From contig DAOSXA010000001.1 of the NCBI GenBank assembly GCA_035380245.1, positions 716,069-780,068 of the forward strand: DNA of 64,000 nt, read 5' to 3'. Made by a program: the position numbers and the translations under genes. The stretch is from Candidatus Zixiibacteriota bacterium (GTDB taxonomy: Bacteria; Zixibacteria; MSB-5A5; GN15; FEB-12). Every line of letters starts with the position of its first letter. The first letter of the stretch is position 1. A model generated the notes under the pieces. It was not told the DNA's origin and searched no databases. It saw nothing but the letters and a program-made list of their open reading frames with translations. Below are positions 8,301-16,751 of this stretch, in pieces.

Positions 8301-8994
8301 TTTCGCGATCGCTGTCTCACTCGGCCTGCAGCACGGTGTGCCGCTCGAAGAATTCGCCGATGCTTTCCTGTTTACCCGCTTCGAGCCGAACGGCCTGGTA
8401 CAGGGACATCGCAACATCAAACGGGCAACTTCAATCATTGACTATATTTTCCGCGAACTGGCTATTACTTACCTCGGTCGCAACGATCTGGCCCATGTCT
8501 CCGACGAGGACCTGCGCGGCGACACTCTCGGTACTCCCGAGGACTCCACGGAATGGGAAGGCGAGGAACCGGCCAGCGCGGCCATTACCGGACAGGTTAC
8601 CGACGGCAGTCGCAAAGCCGGCGATATCCACAGCGATCACCTCTTCCCGGGAAGTCACAGCGGTGACGGACACGGCCGTGGGAACGGTAACGGCAATGGC
8701 AACGGAAACGGCAATGGAGCCAACGGCAATCATGGAGGAGACGGTCATGGTAAGCAGGTGGAGAATTCGATTGCAGCGACGCAATCTGCGAGGACGAAGA
8801 AGGTGCTTGAGTATGTCAGCGCACAGAGCACTACAATTGACCAGGAAGGACAACGACTCCACCAGGCCATCCGCGCCGCGCGACTGAAGGGTTACGAAGG
8901 CGACATGTGCAGTGAGTGCGGCCAGTTCACGATGGTCCGCAACGGCACTTGCCTGAAATGTGACACCTGCGGCGCCACGAGTGGTTGCAGCTAA
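5308..8994 (+). CDS. nrdJ: Adenosylcobalamin-dependent (class II) ribonucleoside-diphosphate reductase
   Basis: The 1228-residue enzyme reduces ribonucleotides to deoxyribonucleotides using a B12-generated thiyl radical, so dNTP synthesis can run with or without oxygen. Landmarks are SPQWFNTGLHFAYG, PHACFIQSVGDD (first redox Cys), NPCSEYM at about residue 462 (thiyl-radical Cys), ACNLASINLG (second redox Cys), and a C-terminal CDTCGATSGCS tail that re-reduces the active site. A TSCPD-type domain lies near residues 930-1055. Before the tail is a low-complexity Gly/Asn run with alternating GN (about residues 1125-1148), an unusual flexible linker. The start is TTG with AGGAGG 7 nt upstream; no in-frame ATG nearby fits as well. 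It is monocistronic and probably under NrdR control. Confidence 0.97.
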   Translation: MKFQRYFTREGETAYTRINFVKRSSEIRNPDGTVVFKADNINVPESWSQVAVDILAQKYFRKAGVPQKDEQGKIKVDSDGKPILGGETDARQVFHRLAGCWRYWGEKYGYFDSPEDARIYYDEMCYMLASQIAAPNSPQWFNTGLHFAYGIDGVANGHFYVDPSTHTLTEAQNAYQHPQPHACFIQSVGDDLVNPGGIMDLWVREARLFKYGSGTGTNFSRLRGSKEPLSGGGQSSGLMSFLKIGDRAAGAIKSGGTTRRAAKMVCLDLDHPDIREFISWKVVEEQKVAAMVAGSKIIRRQLKDIFEAARVNQNGQEPVIETDPAKNTKLKQALREARHYCVPPQYIKRILELVEQGVREIEFIDLDTNWEGEAYATVSGQNSNNSVRVPNEFFERLKEKGDWQLIRRTDGAVAETVSAEELWERICHSAWACADPGVQFDTTINEWHTCPADGRITASNPCSEYMFLDDTACNLASINLGKFLLKDGHYDVEGLLHACRLWTMTLEISVLMASYPSAKVAQRSFDYRTLGLGYANLGSLLMRMGIPYDSSEGFAWCGALSAILTGQAYVTSAELAKELGPFPTFYRNRDVMLRVVRNHRRAAYNADRSEYEDLTVKPTGINPNYLPDEVVRAARSVWDQAQEMGEIYGYRNAQVSVVAPTGTIGLVMDCDTTGIEPDFALVKFKKLAGGGYFKIINASVPEALKRLGYGTEEIKDITLYATGHKTLKGAPYINHESLQAKGFTDEELNKVERQLANAFDISFAFNRNDLGDEFIEQTLGFSKEMINSWDFDLIKELGFTREQIDLANEFCCGAMTLEGAPHLKEEHLPVFDCASRCGRKGKRLIRVEGHIRMMAASQPFISGAISKTINMPAESTLQDVKGAYRLAWETMNKAVALYRDGSKLSQPLTASLLTDDEEEDDHEMTVSTAAEKMARRVVYRYIAKRRKIPYRRGGYTQKAMVGGHKVYIRTGEYSDGTLGEIFLDMHREGAAFRSLMNSFAIAVSLGLQHGVPLEEFADAFLFTRFEPNGLVQGHRNIKRATSIIDYIFRELAITYLGRNDLAHVSDEDLRGDTLGTPEDSTEWEGEEPASAAITGQVTDGSRKAGDIHSDHLFPGSHSGDGHGRGNGNGNGNGNGNGANGNHGGDGHGKQVENSIAATQSARTKKVLEYVSAQSTTIDQEGQRLHQAIRAARLKGYEGDMCSECGQFTMVRNGTCLKCDTCGATSGCS

Positions 8995-8997
8995 AAA

Positions 8998-9026
8998 TTA
9001 AGAGAGGCCTTACGGGGTCTTTCTTA
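8998..9026 (+). terminator. Terminator after nrdJ
   Basis: The stem agagaggcc / ggtctttct, which includes G-U pairs, lies directly after the nrdJ stop with a T-rich 3' arm. A second hairpin, cgaccgtg / cacggtcg, follows at 9031-9056. Confidence 0.6.
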
Positions 9027-9056
9027 TAATCGACCGTGCCCGTCCTTTCACGGTCG

Positions 9057-9623
9057 GATAAAAAACGTAATTCCGGTTAAATGACCGGGATGCGACATCA
9101 GGGCTATCGTGCGCAGACCGGAAACGGTTTGAGGTACTGCTTGTGATGAGTTCGGGATAAGTACTTTCCGAGCGGCAGGCGACGCCGAATACGAAGTAAC
9201 TTCAACCTCGGTTTGGCGTTAACAGGTGAGATGGGATCGCAAAGGTCCGGGACTGGAGAAAAAGCGGTAGCCCCCTTGGGCTGTGTTCTAGAACCGTCAT
9301 CGGACGACGGACACTGCTTAAGGATGAGCGTAGCGGCGCGTTGTTTCGGCAACGCGCCGTTGTTGTTTGTCGGGGGGGCTGACGTGACGAAATGTGCCCG
9401 GAAGTCGTAGGTCGGGCGTCCGGAGTGAGCGGGGGCATCGCCCCGCGAACGGAGAAACCCGACACCCTGGAATCATCTGATAATGTCCTGTGATCGGAGG
9501 TCGGTTATGGCCAGGGGCTTGCGGCGACAAAGAGGGCTGATTTCATTGGTTGATTCGCCACCCCCCTTCGTCTATATTGTGACGCGGGAAGAAAATCTTC
9601 GTCAGGAAGGCGGGAGTTTGCGA
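9057..9623. other. Non-coding stretch with an orphan terminator and a long dyad
   Basis: No gene is supported here. A 10-bp hairpin, cggcgcgttg / caacgcgccg (9334-9359), followed by a T-rich run looks like a plus-strand terminator, but no gene precedes it after the nrdJ terminators. A second dyad at 9413-9461 has arms gtcggg/cccgac and gggggc/gccccc and looks like a dispersed palindromic element. Confidence 0.5.
9334..9370 (+). terminator. Orphan terminator-like hairpin
   Basis: A perfect 10-bp GC-rich stem (cggcgcgttg / caacgcgccg) with loop tttcgg is followed by ttgttgtttgt. There is no recognised upstream gene between 9057 and 9333. Confidence 0.5.
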
Positions 9624-10400
9624 ATGGCAAAAACGCGTATGTTCGTGAAGACGTTCGCTATCATTGTGGCTGCTTTGGTCCTCGTCGGGACGGCTTATGC
9701 TCAGACTAGCCAGGCTCCACGGCCCGACTCTCTCAAACCTGTCACTTCGGCTGAGATGGCCCTGGAGAAGGCTGCTGCCTATACAGGTTTCTCGGAGATT
9801 GAAGGCCTCAAGAAAGGCGATGCGCAGGTTAGCGTGCATCGCGTCGAAATGTCCGACTCGACGGCGCCTTTCGTGACTTTGGCCAAGTCGCCGCGACCGA
9901 TGTGGCTTGTATCAATTCACGACATGATCCTTGATCTGAGCGGCACTCCCGACAGCGTTGAGAAGGCTCACCCTAAAGACGTTGATATCTACATCGACTC
10001 TACCACGGGGCAATTCATCAAGGCTCTAGTTTTGGACACCGGGCTGGATCGCTCCGCCGTAAGAGAGTGCCCCCGGGATCAGGCGGAGAAGCAGATGACG
10101 GACATCAGCGGCGAGGAGTATCTCGGCTATCCCGAGGAGATGCCTAAGTTGAATATGTTGAGCGTCATGGACTCGATATGGGATTGCTCGATCCCGGCCG
10201 CGAGTTGGGTCTCGGTCCGATATGTTGTGCACAAACACTTCCACTTGGGCACTGCGCCTTCGTGGATTGTCCACGCGCATGGCTACGGGGGCGAATTCTC
10301 TCATCTGCGGGTGGTCGTTGACAGCGAAACCGGCAGAGGTCGTATCGCAATAACCCTGCCTCAGGAGGGTGCACTTTCACCTGATGCCGGCCAGGAATAG
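9624..10400 (+). CDS. Secreted protein of unknown function
   Basis: The 258-residue protein starts MAKTRMFVKTFAIIV and has a Sec signal peptide ending AYAQ at about residue 26. I chose this ATG because GGGAG lies 7 nt upstream and the signal peptide begins here; the longer frame starting at 9483 has no such support. The mature part contains IDSTTGQFIKA and VDSETGRG, which resemble the strand-turn of PepSY-type domains, but the match is too short to name the family. A conserved-looking block, RYVVHKHFHLG...WIVHAHGYGG, holds clustered histidines. Likely periplasmic. It is monocistronic. Confidence 0.7.
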   Translation: MAKTRMFVKTFAIIVAALVLVGTAYAQTSQAPRPDSLKPVTSAEMALEKAAAYTGFSEIEGLKKGDAQVSVHRVEMSDSTAPFVTLAKSPRPMWLVSIHDMILDLSGTPDSVEKAHPKDVDIYIDSTTGQFIKALVLDTGLDRSAVRECPRDQAEKQMTDISGEEYLGYPEEMPKLNMLSVMDSIWDCSIPAASWVSVRYVVHKHFHLGTAPSWIVHAHGYGGEFSHLRVVVDSETGRGRIAITLPQEGALSPDAGQE

Positions 10401-10743
10401 TCCAACGGCCGGGACGCCCGAGGTCCCGGCCGCTGTCATCCGCCTGCCCCGCAGAGACATTCTCAACAACCCCGAGGCAACTATTCGGCGTAACACGTTT
10501 ACCGAACCCTGAAGTACCGGCCGGGTCTCTCTTCGAACCGGCCGCCGAAAACCGTCACCGGGAGAAGACGTGGAACGCAAAAACAAAAAGCACAAAACGA
10601 ACCCATTTCGCTCCAAGCGTATATGGCCCATCCAATTCGGGGGAATGACTGATGCCGTAACTCAGGCCTCGCAGCCTGTAGGGCAAGTCTCGGGGAGACC
10701 TGCCCTACAATCGTCTGCAGATAATTCGTTGATAAAAAGAAAG
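10401..10743. other. Non-coding gap with repeat element between convergent genes
   Basis: A hairpin, cggccggga / tcccggccg (10406-10432), follows the secreted-protein gene and may end its transcript, although no T-run is present. A dispersed palindromic repeat sits at 10677-10710. No gene is supported. Confidence 0.6.
10677..10710. repeat. Dispersed palindromic repeat copy
   Basis: The unit tgtagggcaagtctcggggagacctgccctaca is itself nearly palindromic and matches the two inner arms at 677-705 and 732-760 over about 29 bp. That makes three copies of one family in the window, all in non-coding DNA. Confidence 0.65.
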
Positions 10744-11427
10744 CTACGCGGCGACGAGGTTGCCGTTGCACTGGATCAGGCCGTCCTTGAGCTTGACCGT
10801 CCGCTGGGCGCTGTTGGCGATGTTCATGTCGTGAGTAATCATAACGATCGTCTTGCCCGCGGCATGCAGCTCATGAAAAATGTCAATGATCGCCCCGCCG
10901 GACTTGGAATCGAGGTTGCCGGTCGGCTCATCGGCCAGAATCAGATCAGGTTCGTTGGCCAGGGCGCGGGCGATTGCCACTCGCTGCATTTCGCCGCCGG
11001 ACATCTCGGTCGGCTTATTGGCCATTTTGTCGGCCAGTCCCACTCGCGCGAGCAGCTCGGTGATCCGCTCACGTCGTTTCTTAGCATTGACCCGGGCGAA
11101 TAAAAGAGGAACTTCGACGTTTTCATAGGCGGTCGCGTAAGGCAACAGATTGAACGCCTGAAAAACGAAACCTATCCTGGTGTTGCGGATATCGGCCAGT
11201 TGATTCGAGGTCATCTTATTGACCGGCTTTCCATCCAGCAGGTATTCACCGTCGGTTGGCGTATCCAGACAGCCCATCAGATTCATTAACGTCGACTTGC
11301 CCGATCCCGACGGCCCCACCACCGCCACCAGCTCGTTATCCTCGACAGTCAGGTCGATCCCCTTGAGTGCCTCGAACGTGACCTTGCCGGTCGTGTATGC
11401 TTTGCGAACCTGTTTCATTTCAACCAT
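10744..11427 (-). CDS. ABC transporter ATP-binding protein, LolD/MacB type
   Basis: The 227-residue ATPase energises the two permeases encoded just upstream. It has Walker A GPSGSGKST (about residues 38-46), Q-loop FQAFNLLP, signature MSGGEMQRVA (the usual SGGQQ is SGGEM here), Walker B LILADEPTGNLDS and the switch histidine in MITHD. The ADEPTGNLDS stretch is characteristic of the LolD/MacB/FtsE subfamily, whose transporters transmit mechanical force across the envelope rather than importing solutes. It is the last gene of a four-gene operon, 23 bp after the second permease. The substrate (antibiotic, lipid, peptide or lipoprotein) cannot be told from sequence. Confidence 0.93.
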   Translation of the reverse strand: MVEMKQVRKAYTTGKVTFEALKGIDLTVEDNELVAVVGPSGSGKSTLMNLMGCLDTPTDGEYLLDGKPVNKMTSNQLADIRNTRIGFVFQAFNLLPYATAYENVEVPLLFARVNAKKRRERITELLARVGLADKMANKPTEMSGGEMQRVAIARALANEPDLILADEPTGNLDSKSGGAIIDIFHELHAAGKTIVMITHDMNIANSAQRTVKLKDGLIQCNGNLVAA

Positions 11428-11450
11428 AGTTTAACTCCAGCCTGCTGTCG

Positions 11451-12698
11451 TTACTCGTATCGCAATGATTCCACCGGGCTGACCGATGCCGCCCGCAGGG
11501 CCGGGAAGAATCCGGCCAGGATGCCCATGACACCGAGAATAACCGTCACGATGATACCAATTTCGAGCGAAATAGTAGGGCGCCCCATGAAGGTCAGGAC
11601 ATCCGACTCGATCGGCACTCGTTTGAATCCCTCGGTTAAAATGTAACTGATACTCATCCCGCCGATGCCGCCGAGGAAAGTGATCATCAGCGCCTCGATC
11701 AGGAATTGAAAAAGAATGACCGAACGTCGTGCCCCCACGGCCATTTTGATGCCAATCTCGCGGGTACGCTCCCGAATGGAAACATACATGATGTTGGCCA
11801 CTCCCACCCCGGCGATGAGCAATGTCAATCCGCCGATTATGCCAAGGAACACCTGAATACCAAGCATTATGTTGTCGAATTCTTTGGTCCCGGAAACGGT
11901 ATCCCATACCCCCAGGGTTTCTTCGTCATTGGGATCGAAACGGTATTTCGCTCCCAGAACCTCATAGACCTGCCGCTGTACCTCCTTGACGTTCGCCGGG
12001 TCCACAGGCTGATAAATTATATCATCCAGCCAGGGATCGCCGAAAATTGCCTTGAAGGTCGTCCAGGGTATCGAAACCTTGTCGGCATCCGGTCCACTGT
12101 ACATGTTCATTTGCTGCTTTTCAATTTCGATTCCCACCACCGTGAACGGAAGTCCCTGCAACAGAAACTGCTTGCCGATCGGGTTCTCGCCGGGGAACAG
12201 GTCCTCTGCAATGCGGTACCCGAGGAAGGCCGTACGGCGCTTGTTGTCGCAGTCGCTCTGGTTGATCATACGCCCGCCCATTTGCGCGATATGGTTCCGC
12301 ATTGTGGTGAAGTTGGGAGTGATCCCGGCGATCAGTTCCGACTTGACAGTGGTCCCGTTGACCAACTCAACGCTCCAGCGCTGATATTCGGCCCCGATGT
12401 CCTTGATCCCCGGTACGGTTGCCCGTAGATATTCCAGGTCTTCCGGGTAGAAATGTATCCCGCGTCCCTTGGGTAATCCCTGGTAGGGAATCGTTGTGTT
12501 ACCCGGCCAGATGATGACGATATTCTCTCCCAGGCCCTTACGGTTGGTCATCATCTGCTCGTAAATCCCCTCTCCGAATCCCAGCAGCAGCATAATACTG
12601 ATAGTACCCCAGGCAAGGGCGATAAGAGTCAGCAGGATACGTTTGCGCTGCTTGCGAAAATCGCGAACGAAGACATTGTACATTACGGTCGGATTCAT
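11451..12698 (-). CDS. MacB-like ABC transporter permease
   Basis: The 415-residue protein has the MacB topology. There is one N-terminal transmembrane helix (about 20-42), a large periplasmic MacB_PCD domain (about 45-265), then three helices (about 285-310, 332-355 and 370-395) forming the FtsX domain. The conserved coupling segment SIRERTREIGIKMAVGARR precedes helix 3, and the tail RAASVSPVESLRYE is the usual permease ending. It probably forms a heterodimer with the neighbouring permease (12706-13941), since both are full-length and distinct. The gap to that gene is 7 bp. Confidence 0.92.
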   Translation of the reverse strand: MNPTVMYNVFVRDFRKQRKRILLTLIALAWGTISIMLLLGFGEGIYEQMMTNRKGLGENIVIIWPGNTTIPYQGLPKGRGIHFYPEDLEYLRATVPGIKDIGAEYQRWSVELVNGTTVKSELIAGITPNFTTMRNHIAQMGGRMINQSDCDNKRRTAFLGYRIAEDLFPGENPIGKQFLLQGLPFTVVGIEIEKQQMNMYSGPDADKVSIPWTTFKAIFGDPWLDDIIYQPVDPANVKEVQRQVYEVLGAKYRFDPNDEETLGVWDTVSGTKEFDNIMLGIQVFLGIIGGLTLLIAGVGVANIMYVSIRERTREIGIKMAVGARRSVILFQFLIEALMITFLGGIGGMSISYILTEGFKRVPIESDVLTFMGRPTISLEIGIIVTVILGVMGILAGFFPALRAASVSPVESLRYE

Positions 12699-12705
12699 AT
12701 CTGTC

Positions 12706-13941
12706 CTAATACAGCTTGAGAGCTTTTACCGGTTCCAGCCGGGCTGCCCGCCGGGCAGGAAAAATACCGGCTGTAAAACCGACAATACCGATCAGCACCG
12801 TGGCAATCAACCCCACGGTCAGATCCACGGTCGGCTCACCCACCAATTCACCGATGTTAAACAACGGCACCAACGCGACAATACCCCAGGCGAACAGAAA
12901 TCCGGCGATGCCGCCCACCCCCGTGATGGTCAGCGTTTCCAGAATGAACTGCGCCAGAATCGTGCTCCGCCGTGCCCCCAGGGCCATCTTGATGCCGATT
13001 TCCTTGGTTCGTTCTTCGAGCACCACATTCATGATGTTCGACACCCCGATACCGCCGGTAATCAGGGTGGCAATACCGATCCCGGTGAGGAACCATTGAA
13101 AAGCGGTAAAGAATATCTTCAGGAACTCGAAGCCCTGGGTGACATCCCACACCATGAGAGCCTCTCGATCGGTCGGGTCAAATTTATAGCGGCTTCCCAG
13201 CATCTCATAGATTTCATCAACCGATTCGGAAGAAACATGATCATCCTTAGCCTGTACCACCAGATTGTTGGGATAACGGTTGGAGAACATGGTACGGAAG
13301 GTCGTAACCGGAATGATCAGCTTGGAATGGTCCCGCCCGCTGTAAGAGCTGTCCTGATCCTTCTCCTTCATCACCCCGATCACAACGAAAGGCGTACCAT
13401 CGACAAGAATCGTTTTGCCCACCGCTTCTTCGCTGCCGAACAGGTCATCGGCGAGACGGTTGCCGATAAACACCACGCGGCGGCGCTTGGCGATATCGAG
13501 ATCGTTAATGAACCGCGAGCCCATCTGCGGAATGATATTACGCATCTCATTGAACTCCGGCCAGATACCGATTAGCTGTCGTTTGAACTGGTTCTTGCCG
13601 TATTTGACCGATACCCCCCACCGGGTGAACTCCGGCGAGATACTCTTGATGGTCTCTGAGCGTACCTTGATCATTTCTACGTCATCAGCCGTGAAGTGAA
13701 TTCGACGCCCTCGCGGAAGCCCCTTGAACTCCTTGCCGGTTATACCCGGCCAGATGATGGCGATGTTATCCCCGAGTCCCTTCTGTGATTTCAACTGAGC
13801 GGTTTTCATCCCATCGCCAAAGGCAAACAGAAGCACGATTGCGGCGGTGCCCCAGAAGACACCGAACACCGTGAGCAGAGTTCGCAATTTCTGGCGACGC
13901 ATATCGTTGAGGAATTGCTTTATGGACAGCAGGGGGACCAT
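12706..13941 (-). CDS. MacB-like ABC transporter permease
   Basis: The 411-residue paralogue of the next permease has the same plan: N-terminal helix (about 20-42), periplasmic MacB_PCD domain, coupling segment EERTKEIGIKMALGARR, three FtsX helices and terminal RRAARLEPVKALKLY. Both permeases share GLGDNIAIIWPG/GLGENIVIIWPG and LPRGRRIHF/LPKGRGIHF, so they arose by duplication, probably within this operon. It lies 22 bp downstream of the membrane fusion protein gene. Only a weak ribosome site (GAGTGAG) precedes the ATG. Confidence 0.92.
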   Translation of the reverse strand: MVPLLSIKQFLNDMRRQKLRTLLTVFGVFWGTAAIVLLFAFGDGMKTAQLKSQKGLGDNIAIIWPGITGKEFKGLPRGRRIHFTADDVEMIKVRSETIKSISPEFTRWGVSVKYGKNQFKRQLIGIWPEFNEMRNIIPQMGSRFINDLDIAKRRRVVFIGNRLADDLFGSEEAVGKTILVDGTPFVVIGVMKEKDQDSSYSGRDHSKLIIPVTTFRTMFSNRYPNNLVVQAKDDHVSSESVDEIYEMLGSRYKFDPTDREALMVWDVTQGFEFLKIFFTAFQWFLTGIGIATLITGGIGVSNIMNVVLEERTKEIGIKMALGARRSTILAQFILETLTITGVGGIAGFLFAWGIVALVPLFNIGELVGEPTVDLTVGLIATVLIGIVGFTAGIFPARRAARLEPVKALKLY

Positions 13942-13963
13942 ATCGTGTTACTCACTCTTTCGA

Positions 13964-15058
13964 TCAGTCGGCGGTTATTTCACGCGGCGGGCGCTCGACG
14001 ACCAGATCTCCCTCATCCAGACCGGCAATCACCTCCATATTGATGCCGTCGGAGAGACCGCATTCGATCTCGCGGGTCGTAATCACTCCGAGCGTATCCT
14101 GTACTTCGACCGTCGCCACGGAGTCATCGAAATGGATCAGCCGTTCCGGTACCAGCAGGATATCTTCCGCCTTGTTGATGATAATGGAAGCTGTGGCACT
14201 ATACCCGGCACGCAGCAGCTTGGAGGTCAGTTCATCCAACTGCACCTCGACCTCGAACAGCGTCGAGCCCTGGTCCTGATGAGCTTTTGGCGAGATTCTC
14301 GCGAGCATACCGGTTAACTGGTTCTGCGGCATAGCGCCTATTTCAATATCGGTGCCCATGCCCTCGTGCAGTTTGCCGACGTCGATTTCATCGACATTAC
14401 CCCGAAAGATCAGATCATCCATTTTAGCCAGCGTCATGAGCTGGGTTCCTTCCTGGTAGGAAGTCAACGGTACGACCGGATCACCTTCCTCGACCGACCG
14501 GCTCAAAACCATACCGGCGGTTGGAGCATGGATGATATTGCTTACCTGGCGATCGGCGATGGTGGTTTTACCCGATTCGATCAGAGCCAGTTTTTCGCGC
14601 GATAATTTCAGGCGTAACTCGGCTTCATCATATACGGCTTTTTTATCCTCAAATTCCTGGTGTGAAACCAGTTGTTTGTCGGCCAGCGCCTCGAAGCGTT
14701 TGTACTCGCGAGCAGCATTGTCGTAAGCCACCTGATACAACTCGACCTGCCGGTTGGCTTCGGCGAATTCCAGCGGTGTAGGATCGGGAGCGATGTCAAA
14801 GAGAGGATCCCCGGCCTTGACGACATCGCCCACCTCGGCAAAGATCTGGCGGACGATACCGCCGTTTTTCGATTTGATCTCGATCTCCTTGCGAGGTTCT
14901 ATCTGCCCCACGGCCACAGCCTTGTCGATAATCGAACCACGGCTTACCGCAAAAGTTTTACTCTCCCCGCCTTTTGAGGCTGAACCGTCTATGGCAAAAA
15001 AAGCCACCAGGGCAACGACCGTAAGGGCCAAAACACTCAGAATCAACTTCTTTATCAT
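13964..15058 (-). CDS. HlyD/MacA-family periplasmic membrane fusion protein
   Basis: The 364-residue adaptor links the inner-membrane permeases to an outer-membrane channel. An N-terminal anchor helix (about 5-24) is followed by the lipoyl half-motif GGIVRQIFAEVGDVVKAGDPLFDI (about 68-91), an alpha-hairpin coiled coil (about 95-165), the second lipoyl half IIHAPTAGMVLSRSVEEGDPV, a beta-barrel domain and a membrane-proximal domain near the end. It is the first gene of the exporter operon (fusion protein, permease, permease, ATPase). No TolC-type outer-membrane factor is in the window, so that part must be encoded elsewhere. GGAG lies 9 nt before the ATG. Confidence 0.92.
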   Translation of the reverse strand: MIKKLILSVLALTVVALVAFFAIDGSASKGGESKTFAVSRGSIIDKAVAVGQIEPRKEIEIKSKNGGIVRQIFAEVGDVVKAGDPLFDIAPDPTPLEFAEANRQVELYQVAYDNAAREYKRFEALADKQLVSHQEFEDKKAVYDEAELRLKLSREKLALIESGKTTIADRQVSNIIHAPTAGMVLSRSVEEGDPVVPLTSYQEGTQLMTLAKMDDLIFRGNVDEIDVGKLHEGMGTDIEIGAMPQNQLTGMLARISPKAHQDQGSTLFEVEVQLDELTSKLLRAGYSATASIIINKAEDILLVPERLIHFDDSVATVEVQDTLGVITTREIECGLSDGINMEVIAGLDEGDLVVERPPREITAD

Positions 15059-15243
15059 ATTTTATGCTCCAGTTGGTTTACTACTGCGCGTCTGGGTTCT
15101 TTATTACGAATCGAATTAACAGTTGTTTCATTTCCATCGATTCTCTGAGCCGAACGGTCGCCAAGATAGTTGTTGCCTGCCCGCCTTGAGCTTCCGTACT
15201 ATTCGTATTAGAGGAAGCCTAACCAACAGGGGTACGCGAGGAT

Positions 15244-15807
15244 ATGCAGCTCACCTTTGAACCTGTAACAGCCGACCGGTGGAAAGATTTTGAAACATTA
15301 TTCGGTCAGCGCGGCGCCTGCGCCGGATGCTGGTGTATGTTTTGGCGTCAAACCGGCAAGGAATATAAACAGAACAAAGGGACAGCCAATAAACGAGCGA
15401 TTAAAAAAATCATCCTCTCCGGTGAGATTCCCGGCCTGCTGGCTTACGACGGCGACGAACCGGTCGCCTGGTGCAGCGTAGGACCACGCGAGCGGTATTC
15501 AAGACTGATGCGCTCACGGACTCTTAAGCCGATCGACGATCAACCGGTCTGGTCGATTGTCTGTCTATATGTAAAGAAAAGTCGTCGAGATCAGGGTGTC
15601 GGTACACAGATGCTGGGCGCCGCATCCGAATATGCCGCTTCGCAGGGAGTTGCAATAATCGAAGGATACCCCAACGAACCGAAAAATAAATGGGCTGACG
15701 CATTTCTATACACCGGTACCGCAAGTGCCTTCCGCAAGGCCGGGTTCAAAAAGGTAGCCCAGCCTTCACCGACGAGATTGATAATGCGCAAGCAGCTCAA
15801 TAAATAA
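15244..15807 (+). CDS. GNAT-family N-acetyltransferase
   Basis: The 187-residue protein has the GNAT acetyl-CoA fold. VWSIVCLYVKKSRRDQGVGTQML (about residues 100-122) holds the strand-4 core and the pyrophosphate-binding R/Q-x-x-G-x-G/A loop (RDQGVG). The N-terminal segment GACAGCWCMFWRQTGKEY, with clustered cysteines, and the tail GTASAFRKAGFKKV...RLIMRK mark a particular GNAT subgroup seen in many bacteria with unknown substrate. It is cytosolic. It is separated by 66 bp from the next gene on the same strand and may be co-transcribed with it. Confidence 0.88.
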   Translation: MQLTFEPVTADRWKDFETLFGQRGACAGCWCMFWRQTGKEYKQNKGTANKRAIKKIILSGEIPGLLAYDGDEPVAWCSVGPRERYSRLMRSRTLKPIDDQPVWSIVCLYVKKSRRDQGVGTQMLGAASEYAASQGVAIIEGYPNEPKNKWADAFLYTGTASAFRKAGFKKVAQPSPTRLIMRKQLNK

Positions 15808-15873
15808 CAATGAGTAAACCCGGGTCGTAGCCATCGTCTCGGCCGACCGCTGAGACTTCATAAGGAGCAGGGA

Positions 15874-16173
15874 ATGGTTCACGTCATGGCGACCTTCATA
15901 GTCAAACCGAATAAACTGGCAGAAGTCAGGGAAGCGATTGGCCGGTTTATCGATGCAGTAAGAGATAACGAACCTGATTGTTTGCTTTATGAGTCGTTTC
16001 AGGGAGAGGATGACAATTCCTTCGTCCACCTGATGTCTTTCGAAGATGAAGCCGCCGAAGCCCGGCATAATCAGACACTCCATACCCGGCAGTTTCACGA
16101 ATTACTCGAAGCCGTGTGCAATCAGGGCCCTATCTTCGCCCACTTGAAACTGCTCCGCACCACGGAGCGCTGA
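15874..16173 (+). CDS. Antibiotic biosynthesis monooxygenase (ABM) domain protein
   Basis: This 99-residue single-domain protein matches the dimeric ferredoxin-like ABM family. Features are MVHVMATFIVKPNKLAEVREAI at the start, DNEPDCLLYESFQGEDDNSFVHLMSFEDEAA in the core, and HTRQFHELLEAV near the end. Relatives such as YgiN act as quinol monooxygenases, but many have no known substrate. TAAGGAG lies 9 nt before the ATG. It may form a short operon with the acetyltransferase. Confidence 0.87.
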   Translation: MVHVMATFIVKPNKLAEVREAIGRFIDAVRDNEPDCLLYESFQGEDDNSFVHLMSFEDEAAEARHNQTLHTRQFHELLEAVCNQGPIFAHLKLLRTTER

Positions 16174-16751
16174 ACCTGTAACCGACCCGGCCAAAGTGCT
16201 TGACAAAACAGTCCGGCATCAGTAGTTTGCATATAACGGATCTACGTTTTCAGTCATGCAACATGGAGAGGCTTTTTAGCTATTGTCCTATAGCTTGGTG
16301 TGACAATCATGATCGGAACCTTACGTTGTCGGCGTGACGGTTCGGATAATTAGCAAAATCTCGCTGTCTGTCGTCGCAGGGACGCCCGCAGCCGGGATTG
16401 TCGCATGATGCTATTCTCCATCGTACGACATCATCGTATCGGTATCACGTCAAACCCAATTGTCCTTGAAGTTGAGACCTGTCATCAGGGTATAACGACG
16501 CACCGCAGAATATGCGAAGGGCAAACGCATATTGATGCGATGTCGTTCCCTTCATTAATGACAGGCTCACATGTTCGGGTGTCTTAGGCAGAGCTTTTTG
16601 CTCCGTCTTCTATGATCCTCAATTGTCACACGAGGCATTTGAAACAGCCGGTTATGCCTGTCGCTGCTTCGAGGAGTTCCTGTAACCTTCGGAGATGCCG
16701 GGCCGGCCGGACGAGACACCATTGAGTCATTTACTGAAGAGGTATGGACTG
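16174..16751. other. Non-coding stretch before the GEVED protein gene
   Basis: No gene is supported. A short open frame at 16405-16587 has no ribosome site and no protein-like character. A dyad with atatgcg/cgcatat arms lies near 16508-16531. Nothing else was recognised. Confidence 0.5.

Noticed and set aside
16405..16587. Short plus-strand frame
   Set aside because: No ribosome site, no recognisable motifs, low-quality composition.
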